From Zygnema cylindricum (lineage: Eukaryota > Streptophyta > Zygnematophyceae > Zygnematales > Zygnemataceae): a stretch of DNA of 64,000 nt. The stretch is from the NCBI GenBank assembly GCA_037447655.1, contig JBBHKE010003537.1, forward strand, positions 39,144 through 103,143, written 5' to 3'. Made by a program: the position numbers and the translations under genes. Positions 10,635 through 21,649 of this stretch are shown piece by piece. A model generated the notes under the pieces. It ran no database searches and was not told the DNA's origin. It saw nothing but the letters and a program-made list of their open reading frames with translations. Every line of letters begins with the position of its first letter. Position 1 is the stretch's first letter.

Positions 10635-11974
10635 TCAGGGAAATTGCAGCTGCCGGAGTATATCGTATGTTTCTTCCCGATACACCTCAAACTCCTGGCG
10701 AAGGGCGTCGAGCTGATTTTGGAGCTCCTCGTACCAGGTCTCCAGCAGGGCAATGTGATGATCTACCACTCCCAACGGCCTCCGGGTGATTCGCTCCCGA
10801 ACTAGGTCTTTTCCCTCCTCCGGTGCAAAGTCGGGTGCTTCGGATTGCAGCGGAATGGCCGCCAGTTCAGGTTCCTCCGATGTCGAAATCTGGGGTTCTT
10901 CGGTTTTAATCACTGGGGGAGCTTCCTCCGCTTCTTCGTCCGCCGGTTCCCACCGAGGTACTTTCCGTAGCTTGAAGGATACGTGTTTTCTTGCAGCTCG
11001 CGCCCGTTGTAGAGAATTCTTTCGTGCCAGCTTGAGGGCCCCTATATCAGCAGTAACCTCCGCCTTAGAGATGATGTCATGGAGGCGGACATCCCACGGG
11101 TGGTATTGACGGAGTAACCCAGGAACATCTATCCTGTACCGGTAGTTGTCCTCCACTACATCCACAAACGGTAGAATGTGCGGCTTTAGCAGCACATAAC
11201 CCTTGTGATTGTTCCCCAGGTCCTTTGTCTGCATAAAATTCCACGCTGGGTGTGACGGTGCGTTGGCGGGGATATTGATAGGATCCCCAGGCTTTCCTAT
11301 ACGCCACTCCTCGATCACTCCGAGGGATCCCAATAGAACCGTTTAGCATAACTGAAAGTGAGGTCCAAATACCGGGTGTCGACAGGGAGTGGGAAGAGGT
11401 AATCGGGAATTTCCTCTTCCTGTTCACTTTCCTCCTCCGTATCCCTTTGGTCCCTTCGAAGGAGGAACACATCGTCGCCACTAGGGTATTGTGCTTCTGC
11501 CTTCTTCTCTGCACTTTCACACGACTGCTCGTCCGCTGTGCTCTCCATATTTGGGTCCCTCATCACCTCCAGATCTGAGGCACTCTCCTCAACTGGTGGG
11601 GGTGTGGGTTCCCGCTCCGACTCCTCTGCGTTCGAGAGCTCATGATCCTCCTCATCCTCCTCATCTCCTACCTGTAATGGATTGCACTCGGGGTCCTGTG
11701 AATTCTCCGACCCCTCCCCTCCACTGGTGTTTGTTGGCCCTGCCTCGCTACTAGCAGTTTCCTCAGGTTCCGGCCTTGCTTCTACCTCCCTTCTCCAGTT
11801 TGCTTCCACCATGGCCTCCGCCGCCATTAATAATCTCTCGGGGCGGGTCACATCTTCTTGCCCCACTTGTACAAGTCTCCTCCTCTTCGCGTTGGAGAGG
11901 ACGACGACGCTATAGACACCGTTGTGTAAGACAATTCCGGTAATTCTAGAACTGAAGGCAAACTGACTTTGCAC
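10635..11974 (-). CDS. Extra 3' open region of chromovirus D, unknown function
   Basis: Two overlapping minus-strand open frames lie between the chromodomain and the 3' LTR. The first (11974-11315, 219 aa) starts MQSQFAFSS and has a strongly acidic middle (EEDEEDHELSNAEESERE). It ends DLTFSYAKRF. The second (11333-10635, 232 aa) carries IEEWRIGKPGDPINIP, a basic stretch ARKNSLQRARAARKHVSFK, and a C-terminal heptad-like helix (LLETWYEELQNQLDALRQE) that could form a coiled coil. They overlap by about 20 bp in different frames, which looks like one original frame with a single frameshift. I do not recognise the protein. It is in the sense direction of pol, so it may be an added ORF of the element or a captured host sequence. 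Confidence 0.55.
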
Positions 11975-11989
11975 AGGGAAGCAATTTCC

Positions 11990-13693
11990 AAACTGCCGAG
12001 ACTAGGTTGGTCGCGAGGGCGGATGATGGCTTTATCAACGAGGGTTGAGGGTTTCACTTTTAGGCTCTGCGAAGCGTTGCAGCGTGAGAAGGTATCGCAG
12101 CATCCAACATTTATAAGACTGCGCAGTTGCGGCGAAATCGAGGGTTCGGTGTTAACAAGGTGGTGAAACACAATTGCGCCGTTGGGCTTTCTTGTCAACG
12201 CAGCGTTGGCGCTGCATTCCTCTGACGGCATTGTGACCGTGCTGTGCTGCGGTGGCTGCGCTGCTACATTGCTGCGGTGCGGTGACATCGCCGCATCTTT
12301 TCTTTGCCGCTTCCCCAATATAATTGCGATGGTTGCAACGCTGGGCTTCGCTCCTTGAATGCGGCCGCTGCGATTGCCCCTCCGGTGCAGTCGAGTGTCC
12401 TTACTCTGCTGAAACCGGCGCAGCAACTCTGGGAAATTCATGTCCTCCTCGTCCACCCAAGAGACATCCTCAGCACCGTAGCCCTTCCATACCAAATATT
12501 GGCGTGAGTTGGAATTTTGATAGTTGACGACCGAAGGATCTCTTCCACCTCATACTCGTCCGAGGTACCCCGCAAAGGTGGCAAGGGAGTATTCTGTCGT
12601 CGATTAGGAAACATCGAATCAGGGTCGCGAAATGGTTTAAGGAGAGAAACATGGAAAACATAATGGATATGCCAGTCTTGCGGAATATCCAACTTATAAG
12701 CCACTTCGCCCACACGTGAAAGAATTGTGAATGGGCGCGTGAATTTCGGTGCCAACTTTTTACACAGGGCGCCGGGCAAGGAGAGGTTGGTCATATTTAG
12801 TCGAACTTTTTCCCCCACGTTAAAATCGGTGTCCTTTCGATGATTGTCGGCTTGCGCCTTTTGGCGATCTTTTGCTAATTGTAAGGCCTTGGTCGCCTTT
12901 TTCAGATTTTCTTGCAGCGTTTTGGCAAAATCTAGAGCTGCCGGCGTATGGCAATCCGCTACCAATAAGTTGTGAGGAAGAGTGGGCGGGCGTCCATTTA
13001 GTGAGAATGGCGTAGCATTGGTTGACGAGTGTACCGCACTGTTGTACGCCAGCTCAATCGCTATTAAATGGTCCACCCAACCCTTTTTATGCACTAAGAC
13101 ATACGCCCGCAACTCTTCCTCTAAAGTTCAATTCACCCTTTCAGTCTGACCATCAGTTTCAGGGTGGTAAGCTGTGGACATTGCCAACTGCGTGCCACAC
13201 AGCGCAAATAGATTTCGCCAAAAGTGACTCACGAATTTGCGATCGCGATCACCGAGGCTCCTCTTCGGAAGTCCGTGATGGCGGAATATCTTCCGAAAGA
13301 ATAAGTTCGCTATATCCCGTGCTGTGGCTGTGGTGGAGGTGGGTAAGAAATGGGCCATTTTCGTCAAGTAATCCACGACGAAGAAGATTGAGTCGTAGCC
13401 CTCCTTGGTCAGCGGAAGGGCTACAATAAAATCCATCGAAATCGCCTCTTAAGGAACAGATGGTATGGGAAGGGGTTGTAACAGACCTTGTTGTGGCCTG
13501 GTTCTGATTTGTTCCTGTTACAAGAGTCGCACGTCCAGACATACTCCGCAGTGTCGCAAGTCATGTTTGGCCAGTAATACGCCTCAACGACACGTGCGGT
13601 TGTCTTATCCCGCCCAAAATGTCCACAAAGCGGCTCATCGTGACTCATTTTAAGGATCGTATGACGTAACTCCATATTCGTCAGAACGTACAA
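11990..13693 (-). pseudogene. Element D integrase and chromodomain, frameshifted
   Basis: The zinc-binding part of integrase (13693-13421) reads MSHDEPLCGHFGRDKTTARV and CDSCNRNK, an HHCC finger. The core (13436-13128) reads MDFIVALPLTKEGYDSIFFV, GDRDRKFVSHFW and HPETDGQTERVN, so D-D-E residues are present, although the second Asp motif starts GDRD instead of SDRD. A stop follows, then AYNSAVHSSTNATPF and a GPY/F-like module (KFTRPFTILSRVGEVAYKL near 12740). The chromodomain is split by a frameshift: EYEVEEILRSS in one frame, then VWKGYGAEDVSWVDEEDM (12495-12440) in another. Chromodomains of this group guide integration to chromatin. The readable tail continues towards 11990 without a known domain. 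Confidence 0.85.
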
Positions 13694-13738
13694 TCGTATT
13701 GTTTAACTCGGTCTGTAACCCCACATACCATTGGTGGT

Positions 13739-15321
13739 TCAAACTAGTACCTTCCGTTTCATGAGTTCCTTTAGTGTGTCCTCGTCGCGGTAGGTGGCCT
13801 TTATCTTACTTAACCACTGTTCGTCCACTTGAATCATACTGGTAACTGCGCTGAGTTTCCGATCTTGCGCTGCGGTCGATGTTGCGGTGCTCTCTTTTGC
13901 AGCGCTTACGTTTACAAGGTGCAATGCTTGCGGTTGTTGCTTCGCTGCTGGCGCAAGGATTGCGGGTCTTTGTGACAGCGCATCCGCTGGGTTCGTCTTG
14001 CCCGGTTTATACTCAATGACCAGTTCCGATCCGAATGTCTGGAGAAACGTCACCCATCACACTTGCTTCTTGGACAACTTCGGTTGTGTTTGTAAGTATT
14101 GGAGGGCGTGGTGATCTGTGATAACCGTGATCCGTTTCCCTTGAACGTAACACTTCCAAACCTCTAGTGTATTAATGATAGCGATTGTCTCTTTCTCACA
14201 GGTGGCCCAATTAAGCTCCGCCACCTTTAGTTTTCGACTATCGTAGGCAATGGGTTGAAGACCTTTTCCTTGATCTTGCATAAGGATCGCTCCAATAGCT
14301 GTATCGCTGGTGTCGGTGATTATCGTTCAAAGTAAGTTTGGGTCGGGAACAGCTAACACAGGGGCGGTAACCAACCGCTTCTTTAGTGTGTGAAAGGCTG
14401 CCCCCTGCGCTGACTTCCATTCATAGGGCGCTTCATTCTTGAGTAATTATGTGAGCGGTGCAGCGATTTTTGCGAAACCCTCGACAAAATGTCAATAGTA
14501 AGAGCATAATCCTAAGAAGCTCCATAACTCTGTTATATTCGCTGGCTGCGGCTACTCTTTTATTGCCCTTGTTTTGTTCAAATCCATTGCGATTCCATCT
14601 CGACTCACCACATGGGCCAAAAAATCAATTTTCTCTTTTCACATCTACATCTCTTTGCGAACAACTTATTTTTCCCAAGGATTTGTAGGACCGTGCGTAG
14701 ATGCTTTATATGATCATCTAGCGTTTGGCTATACACCAAGATGTCGTCGAGAAAGACGATTACAAACGCGTCCAAATATTGCTGAAAGATGGAATTCATT
14801 AAATGCATAAAAGTTGTGGGTGCGTTAGTTAACCCGAACGGCATTACCCAAAACTGGAAATGACCATACCGAGTTCTAAACGCAGTTTTTTCCAAATCTC
14901 CCTCTGCAATTCTAATCTGGTGCTAGCCGCTCCGTAAGTCTATCTTCGAAAAATATTTAGCACCTCGAAGTCGATCCAATAACTCGTCTATCCTCGGTAA
15001 AGGGTACGCATTCTTCACCGTTAATTTATATAGCGCTCGGTAGTCTATACAATAACGAACACCTCTATCTTTCTTGTTTACGAAAAGAACAGGGGCTCCA
15101 TAAGATGACTTGCTCGGTTCGATTGCTCCGACTTCCACCAACTCCGCGAGTTGCTTTATGAGTTCGTCCAACTCGGTGTAACTCATCTTGTACATCCGAT
15201 TAGCCGGGGGTACCGCTCCGGGAACAAGCTCTATCTTATGGTCTACTTCGCGCTTCGGAGGTAATCCTTCGGGGAGCCTTGGGGGAAATACATCTGCGTA
15301 CTCCTCGAGAAGTTTTGTCAC
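13739..15321 (-). pseudogene. Element D reverse transcriptase and RNase H, broken
   Basis: The 15321-14923 frame reads [58 protein letters not shown] and then [11 protein letters not shown], followed by a stop. The next frame (14895-14605) reads [15 protein letters not shown] and [18 protein letters not shown], so the FLDD catalytic pair is intact. RNase H follows with YDSRKLKVAELNWATCEKE and TVITDHHALQYLQTQP (14281-14057), then EYKPGKTNPADALSQRP (14000-13960). This is the gypsy order. One stop at about 14920 and frame changes near 14600-14300 make it inactive. Confidence 0.88.
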
Positions 15322-15439
15322 GACTTCCGGGCCTCTTCGGAAGTCCTTCCAATGTCGTCACTTTCTTTTGAGTCGAATTCGGAGTCCTACTTCTTCCATT
15401 CCTCTGGAAACTCCTTCTTCGCCTCCTCCATTCGCTAGA

Positions 15440-16871
15440 CGACCGCCATAAGAATCGTTTCCCTTTTCTTGAGTGCCTTCTTAAGCTGTAAGGCCAAAAG
15501 TAGGCGCCCCTCTTCCTCTCCCTTACCAGCCGCTTCGCTTTTACCCCAAACTCTTCTTCATCTTTCTTCACTCTCATGGCGCCACTTCTCCAATCGATCA
15601 TCGGGTTCCATTTTTGCAGCCATAGCTTACCCAAGATTACCTCATGGTCCCCAAGAGGTAATACATGAAGCGTGTCATACCATCGAAACTTTCCAATTCC
15701 GACGCGTAACCTTGGAGTACGATGGGTAATTGACAAGGAACTTCCGTCGGCCAATTGTACCGACTGGTGATCTTTTAGCACTACGAGAGGAAGTTTCAAC
15801 CTATTCACCGTGGCCTCATTTATGAAGTTCCACGATGCTCCGGAGTCCACCATGAAGTTAGTTGCGTTTCCTCCGATTTGACCCCGAAATATCAAAGGGT
15901 CTCCTCCTTCTCCGGCTAACCTCATGACATTAAGTTTTCCCTTTTTGGAACCTTTCCATTTTGGACATTCTCGAGCCATATGATCTTGGGAGCCGCACAG
16001 GAAGCATAGGCCATTTTGCCTCCTCCGCTGGAGCTCCTCGCAGATAAGTCATTGGTCTTGGTCTTGGTAGGTTTCTTCTTTCTCCGCAGGACGCTAACCA
16101 CTTCCTTATCCTCCTCAATTGCGCCGAGCTCCATGGGGGTTGGACCATCGTCTCGCCGGTTCCCTCCGCTGCTGCTCGACTCGTATTGATAGGGTCTCCG
16201 AAGGTTAAAGTCGACTGAATCGGTCCGCTCCGCAAACTGGATGATTGCCAAGAGAGTAGGAGTCGTGCTTTCCTGAGCAAGCCACTGTTCCACATCCTCA
16301 CGAATAGATGATTTAAGTCCCTTCACGTAGCGATCCACGGCTTCATCCTCCGTCATCGTAGGTATTTGAACTTTGCACTCCAAGAAACCGTTGCGTAAAC
16401 TCCAAAAACCTAGGTTGGTTGCTTCAATACTGCGATCTTATCTCTTGCCGCCTTCACCGTGTTAACAGGCTGCTAAGCGTCGCAGAGAAGTTGAACGAAA
16501 AGTGCCCATACGGTTAATTTCTCATCGTCCTCCACCAATGTCCTTCACCACGCTCCTGCTGCCCCTTTCAGAAGACCACCCGCGTAGTGAACCTTCTCAG
16601 GGTGTGATAGGCTAGGAAAATTCTCGAGATAGTTCGCAACGGAGAATAGCCATGTGTCAAGGTTCTTGTGTCTTGCAGGGTTAAACTCGTCAAGAAGTCT
16701 TAATTTCAGTCTCCTCAAGTCTCTCTCCATGCCTCCATGAGGTCGCTCTCTAAGACGCAATTCCAAAGCTGCGACGGTGTTGCTCAGCTGCGCGTTCTGT
16801 AATCTAACACTTTCCAGTTCCCTGAGAACTTGCGCTAACATTTCTCTAGTGGATACGCCGTGTTCATCCAT
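15440..16871 (-). pseudogene. Element D gag and protease, broken
   Basis: Gag starts at ATG 16871 (MDEHGVSTREMLAQVLREL), about 33 nt after the primer site, with an N-terminal coiled-coil-like helix. It continues LDTWLFSVANYLENFPSLSH and stops at 16545. The second part (16383-15922) reads DRYVKGLKSSIREDVEQWL and PTPMELGAIEED. A perfect CCHC knuckle, CFLCGSQDHMAREC, is encoded at about 16004-15963. The protease follows, with FMVDSGASWNFINEATV (about 15860-15810; DSGA active site) and GDHEVILGKLWLQKWNPMID. Frameshifts separate the blocks. Gag packages the RNA and the protease matures the particle. Confidence 0.85.
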
Positions 16872-16892
16872 GCTGTCGAGTCACGAGAACTA

Positions 16893-16904
16893 GCTCCGAT
16901 ACCA
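16893..16904 (-). other. Element D primer-binding site (initiator Met tRNA)
   Basis: On the minus strand, one base after the LTR end, the sequence reads TGGTATCGGAGC. It matches the complement of the plant initiator-Met tRNA 3' end (TGGTATCAGAGC) at 11 of 12 positions, with a G that can still wobble-pair. The same G variant occurs in the miniature element at 58723. Confidence 0.85.
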
Positions 16905-16905
16905 G

Positions 16906-17390
16906 TGAAAAAGGGCAGTAATGCACTCAACACGCCACAATGTACAGCGGAAAACACCACGGATCTTCGCGTAGCAACAGTAGGATCACACAGCGCTGAC
17001 ACACAAGGTTGCGCTTTATTACTTGGAAGAGAATACAAGGTTGCGTTCACCGAGAAGATCTAATGGAAGAGTGTCCCATATTCACTAGGCCTACTTGACT
17101 ATTTAAACTAGCTAGCTGCTAGTCAACCTAGAACTGTACAACTGTACACGTGGACCTTCACGGTCAACCCAGACCTATCCAAACATTCTTCTAGAACTAT
17201 ACCGCTCAATCTACATTATGCGGCGTTGCTATGCTCCGCTACTATGTCGCTGCGTTACTAAGTTGCTACACTGCTAAATTGCTATGCTGCTGCGCTGCGC
17301 GGGTCTAGGATCGAAACTGCGCTGCTCTAAAACCGCAACCATAAACCTAGCCCTAGCCACTAAGTACTCAAATCCTGTAACCCTTTTAGA
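16906..17390 (-). repeat. Element D 5' LTR (485 bp)
   Basis: It spans TGAAAAAGGG to CCCTTTTAGA and aligns with 10102-10589. The two differ at scattered positions, so the insertion is not very recent. It contains the same GCTGC/TGCTATG-type cluster (about 17215-17330). GTAAA at 17391-17395 is the right target duplication. Confidence 0.88.
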
Positions 17391-17395
17391 GTAAA

Positions 17396-17827
17396 CTGTT
17401 GAAGTCCCTACATGGTTTGAAACAGGCTTCAAGATAATGGAACATAAAATTCCATGAGTTTTTAACCAATCTTGGATTTACCAAGATCAGTTTAGATCAG
17501 TGAGTCTATGTAATGCAAGGTGATGATGGAGTGATTTATGTGGCACTAGATGTAGATGATTTGCTACTGATTAATAAATCCATCAATGAGATTAATAAAA
17601 AAAAATCAGCTATGAATTCCCAGTTTAAAATTAAAGACTTGGGTTAGGCTAAGTATATTCTAGGAATTCAAGTAGAAAGAGACACGAAACATAAATTTAT
17701 TTATTTAACTCAAAAAGAAGCAATCAAGAACATGTTAGAAAAGTTTTGCATGTTAGAAGCAAAGGGGAGTGCCACTCCTATGGAGTTCATGCAAAAATTA
17801 GAGGGCACGGAAAAGAATGGAGGTTAT
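17396..17827 (+). pseudogene. Element B reverse transcriptase, middle part
   Basis: Element B pol resumes exactly where it stopped at 10096: KLLKSLHGLKQA-like sequence (ctgttgaagtccctacatgg), then GVIYVALDVDDLLLINKS. The catalytic box reads DVDD instead of YVDD. The block YILGIQVERDT then LTQKEAIKNMLEKFC follows, and then MEFMQKLEGTEKNG, ending at the GAGGT target site of the solo LTR. Frames are broken. Confidence 0.82.
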
Positions 17828-19050
17828 TGAAATTTATGTATTTTTTGGGTCTGTATTGGAAAAATAAATAGAGTAAGTCAGCAAAGGCAAATTGCTTCTC
17901 GCTCAACTCTCTCCGTTCCCCATACTTGTTGCTGTCACTTAAGACCAGAGAGAGAGCTAAAGCCATGGCTGTCTCAAGAAGATAGGCTAATTCGTAGTTT
18001 GTACCAAAATGATTAGGCCGGATCCTGGTACCTACATCCTATAATAGACGTTAGCTTTAGCCTTTACCTTAGAGTCAAAGATGGCATATGTAGGGTACAA
18101 TAGGTATTTATAAACATACAAGAAGAGAGTTCTAACTAACTAAACAAATAACCAAAAACTGCCCTACACCAGATTTGGACCGGGGTCTTTGGTTATTTTT
18201 GTAGAGGTATGCCTTATCCAACAAGGCGTTAACAAAAAGATACACGTCACGGGTTTCATAAATATATAAACATTAACGCAACAGCTAATTAACAGCAGAC
18301 TAACCAAAAGGAGCAATTCCTGCATGTACGCGAATCTGAACCGTGTAAAATATGTTTTGATCGGACGGCCGCCATTATAGCCACCACGCGAAGTGAGCTT
18401 TTGGCGGCATACGGAGATAGCGTCACGCGGTGCCACGTGGCGCTACATTATTTGATACCGGAGAAGATGGGAAGAGGAACCATGGCTTCCGATTTGATAG
18501 GTGTCACCTTATAGACCTTGTCGTACAATGGTCGTACAACAAGTACATCGCCCATTTTACCTTCTTGTACTATATAGTGTTCCTATTGGACTAGGGTTTA
18601 GTAGTAGGTAGTCGTGAGTAGGCAGACCAAGACTTAGTGATATTTCGGTACCTCTCTCTAAGAGAGCTTGTAACTATAAAGGTCATCTTTGACCAGCCAT
18701 AACTTACTGCTCAGGTGAGCAAATTCAGTGATTCTTTTTGCTGCGGACTCAGGGGAGTCTAGGCTACACAGGGGTGTAGTCGGTCAGAGGTTTTTGCGTG
18801 TCAGGGTGGCACTTATTCAATGGGAAAGTCTTAGTGGGGAATAGTGTCCAAAACACATATTCAAGCTTTGCATTCTATGGTGGAACTGAGCAAACACAAG
18901 GTCTTATCTTCACAGGGGTGAATTTGTATTGGGGTTTTGATTATCAAGGGATCATTCATTTGGGTTTATATCAACTAGGAGTCGGCACTATCTAGATTAG
19001 CTTCTTTTGGATCTTCGAATTCTGTGGGCAGTGGAGCCCATAGAATTTCA
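17828..19050 (+). repeat. Solo LTR of a second family (about 1.22 kb)
   Basis: It begins TGAAATTTATG and ends CATAGAATTTCA, imperfect inverted ends with TG..CA. GAGGT lies at 17820-17824 and again at 19051-19055. Three extra bases (TAT) lie between the left GAGGT and the TG end, so the exact left edge is uncertain. It contains a TATA box (TATAAA, 18675-18680) and GCTCAGGTGAGC (18709-18720). It is related to the truncated copy at 25681-26138 and, in its TATA and downstream region, to the LTR of element E (37421-38262). No coding capacity is seen, so the internal part was lost by LTR-LTR recombination or was never here. Confidence 0.8.
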
Positions 19051-19131
19051 GAGGTATTTTGGTTGATGATTTCTTAGATTCGAGGAGGCAGATTCTATGG
19101 CCTCCATTCCTTACAAATAGATTGTGGGAAG
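19051..19131 (+). pseudogene. Element B reverse transcriptase, short middle piece
   Basis: Only about 80 bp of element B pol lie between the solo LTR and element C. They match the same stretch of G (31955-32035): gttgatgatttcttagattc and ccattccttacaaatag. The piece ends at GGAAG, the target site of element C. Confidence 0.8.
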
Positions 19132-20094
19132 TGTTGTTCTATGACTATTGGTACAGGAGCTGCAGCACTAGTGGTAGAAGTAGACATAACTTAAAAAGAA
19201 GCTGACCAAGAAACCAATCAAACACTGATGTTTCACTCACTATAAAACCTGATCCACTTGTAAAATTTACACCAAATTAAGCACAGAATATCACTATTAA
19301 ACACACTATCAATTCTCAAAATTACGAGCACAATTGAACCAGTAAACCATAAGATATGACATCTGCAAGTTTCACAAAAACTGCATTCAGATTTGCATTA
19401 TCTCAAAATTGGTTAACAAAATATTTCTAAGTCCTAAACTTTTATACACTGAGTGTCTATCTACTGATCCTTTTGACCAAACAGATTGTAGTATCGGAAT
19501 AGTCGTACTGTACTATAGTACGACAGAGTACCTAATGTACTTCCAAAAAATCATGTTTGCCACTAACCTAAATCAAGCAGTATCACACTAAATTTAAATT
19601 CACTAAACTCCAGAAAACATTTGTTCAGGTTTTCTTCATTTGGCGCCGTATACACAATGTTCGTGCTTAGTTAGCAGTAGTCAAATAAGTCCAACCGGCT
19701 GTGGTTAATCTTGTACGAATATTTGGAGTGCTTACGGAGTATTTCGTCACCTATGTCCACACTCAAATCGTAACCGTTAGTTCAGTTCAAATCGACGTCA
19801 TGTATTTATTCTTCACACTTGTTTTCCCAGATGTCCGGTATTCCTTTTCGTCCGTCCGATGCGCCGGTTTGACTTTGTTCGATGTGTTACATGTGTCAAG
19901 ATTCATTCCACCTTTTCTGTATTGTCCCTCATACTGACGCGTGTCTATCAGACCGTACACTACACTCCAAAGTTACTCATCCACTGTCACACTATACAAG
20001 GTAAGTATTACAACTTCAAAGACCCAAAAATATTCTAAGTTATAAACCTCCCCTCACAACCCTATCTACTGAGGATAAAGATTTGAAACTAACA
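19132..20094 (-). repeat. Element C 3' LTR (963 bp)
   Basis: On the minus strand it runs from TGTTAGTTTC (20094) to GAACAACA (19132). It contains the same ATG and gag N-terminal codons as the 5' LTR (gtagacat, about 19180-19190). It confirms that the LTR includes the start of gag. Confidence 0.9.
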
Positions 20095-20109
20095 CTCCCC
20101 TAAAGGTTT

Positions 20110-20564
20110 AGACTCAGCTATTCACTTAAACGAATAGCTTGTCTACATAAATGTAATTTAGGTGCAGGCAGAACTTTAGTAAGCATGTCTGCAACCATGT
20201 TTTCATCAGGCAACTAACACAATTTTATGACTTTAGCAAGCACCTTCTCTTTGACAAAATGATGTCTGACATCCATGTGCTTACTCTTGAAGTGGTGGCT
20301 AAGATTGGAGGCAATTGCAATTGCTTCCTGGTTGTCACACCAAATCACCTGAGGACCAGTTTGCATCTATCCCAATTCTTGTAAAAGGGCCTTCACCCAT
20401 AGGAGTTCCTTGAGGGCAGAGCATGGTGCCATATATTCTGATTCCATTGTTGACTGAGCTGTGATTTTTTTGAAGTTTGCTGCTCCAATAGCAAGTTCCA
20501 TTTCCAATCTGCAAAACAAAACTTGTAGTAGATTTCGTGTTAGGCATGTCACCATAGCTAACAT
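20110..20564 (-). pseudogene. Element C RNase H end, frameshifted
   Basis: After the frameshift in the long pol frame, RNase H continues in another frame as STMESEYMAPCSALKELLWV (20470-20400), with the catalytic Glu in MESEY. It then continues in further frames with a CDN-type block, ending before the polypurine tract. RNase H would remove the RNA strand during reverse transcription. The frame break near the run of A bases at about 20460-20467 suggests a slippage-type indel. Confidence 0.8.
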
Positions 20565-21624
20565 CGCTCCAAGTTTGCAGTTTTACTTCTTCTCCCCCAA
20601 GGACAAGCTTGAGATTTCGGGTTCCTACCAGGTATCTCATAACTCTCTTTGCAACCTCCAAGTTTGCCTTTCTCGGATTCTGCAGACTTCTACTTAAAGA
20701 GCCAACAGCAGCTGCAATATCAGGCCTCGTGCAATTTATAAAATAGACGAGGCTACCGACTACCTGCCTGTATGGTTTTGATGCCATAAAGTCCTCCTCC
20801 CCTAACTTTAGGCTCTCGCTGACTAGAATTCTTAAATGAGAGTCACTTCTGTCAAAATTTTGTCGGAATTCCATAGGAGTTACACACCTTTTTACTTCCT
20901 TCATTTGAAATTTTTCAAGCATGGAACCTATGGCTTCCTTTTGAGTTAACATTATTTGTCTCTTATTTCTATCTCTCTCTACTTCTATCCATAATATATA
21001 TTTGGCTTCACCAAGATCCTTCATCTCAAATATAGAGTTTAAGGCTCCCTTAATGCGATTTATTTCATCCATAGATTTGCTGATAAGCAGCAGATCATCT
21101 ACATATACAGCAATATAGAGTATCCCATCATTTCCTTGTAGAACATACACAGAATGATCTGAACTTAATCTTTTAAAGCCTAGTCTAGTAAGGAACTCAT
21201 CCAATTTCAAGTTCCATTGTCTAGAGGCTTGTTTCAGCCAATTCAAAGATTTCAGCAGTTTACAGACTAGTGTTTCCTTTCCTGTCTCTTCATACATTTG
21301 TGGTTGCTTCATATAGATAGTTTCTTCAAGCTTTCTATGAAGAAAAGTTGTTTTAACATCCATTTGATGAACTTCCATATTTTCTATTGCAGCTAGACTT
21401 AACAAAATTCTGACAGTTGGAAACCTTCCCACCGGAGAGAAGGTTTCCTCAAAATCAATTCCCTCCTTTTGATTGTAACCCTTTGCCACAAGTATGGATT
21501 TGTATCTCTCGATTGTTCCATCCAAATTAAACTTAACTTTGAACACCCATTTGCTGCCAATAGCTTTCCGGTCCGGAGGAAGATCAACTAACTCCCACGT
21601 TTGAGCCTCCATTATCGATTTCAT
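20335..21624 (-). CDS. Element C reverse transcriptase (pol fragment, 429 codons)
   Basis: This is the best-preserved polymerase frame here. Residues 22-60 read GSKWVFKVKF to EGIDFEE; residue 89 is the catalytic Asp of HQMDVKTTFLH; YVDD is at residues 174-177 (AVYVDDLLLISKS), so both catalytic motifs are intact. The connection block YFINCTRPDIAAAVG and the start of RNase H (TWSDVSYGDMPNTKST) follow. The last 50 or so residues are out of frame with RNase H. The ATG at the start is internal to the original polyprotein, so this is a fragment and not an independent gene. The role is copying of element RNA into DNA in the particle. Confidence 0.8.
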   Translation of the reverse strand: MKSIMEAQTWELVDLPPDRKAIGSKWVFKVKFNLDGTIERYKSILVAKGYNQKEGIDFEETFSPVGRFPTVRILLSLAAIENMEVHQMDVKTTFLHRKLEETIYMKQPQMYEETGKETLVCKLLKSLNWLKQASRQWNLKLDEFLTRLGFKRLSSDHSVYVLQGNDGILYIAVYVDDLLLISKSMDEINRIKGALNSIFEMKDLGEAKYILWIEVERDRNKRQIMLTQKEAIGSMLEKFQMKEVKRCVTPMEFRQNFDRSDSHLRILVSESLKLGEEDFMASKPYRQVVGSLVYFINCTRPDIAAAVGSLSRSLQNPRKANLEVAKRVMRYLVGTRNLKLVLGGEEVKLQTWSDVSYGDMPNTKSTTSFVLQIGNGTCYWSSKLQKNHSSVNNGIRIYGTMLCPQGTPMGEGPFTRIGIDANWSSGDLV

Positions 21625-21649
21625 CTCCTCATTTGCTGCCTCAATCTAG

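Larger units (their letters stand above)
10102..17390 (-). mobile_element. Ty3/gypsy chromovirus D, full length but degenerate
   Basis: D is a 7289-bp LTR retrotransposon inserted in the pol of element B. Its LTRs are 10102-10589 and 16906-17390. GTAAA flanks both ends (10097-10101 and 17391-17395), so the site duplication is perfect. On the minus strand the order is LTR, Met-tRNA primer site, gag with CCHC knuckle, protease, reverse transcriptase, RNase H, integrase with a GPY/F-like module, a chromodomain, an extra open region, a polypurine tract (TTAGTGGGAGGCAC, about 10590-10604) and LTR. Integrase after RNase H defines Ty3/gypsy, and the chromodomain places it among the chromoviruses. 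The coding frame has several breaks. Confidence 0.92.

Noticed and set aside
13022-13429. Plus-strand open frames over chromovirus D (also 10786-11109, 11491-11754, 15188-15451).
   Set aside because: They lie opposite recognisable integrase, extra-ORF and reverse transcriptase coding and show no known motif.
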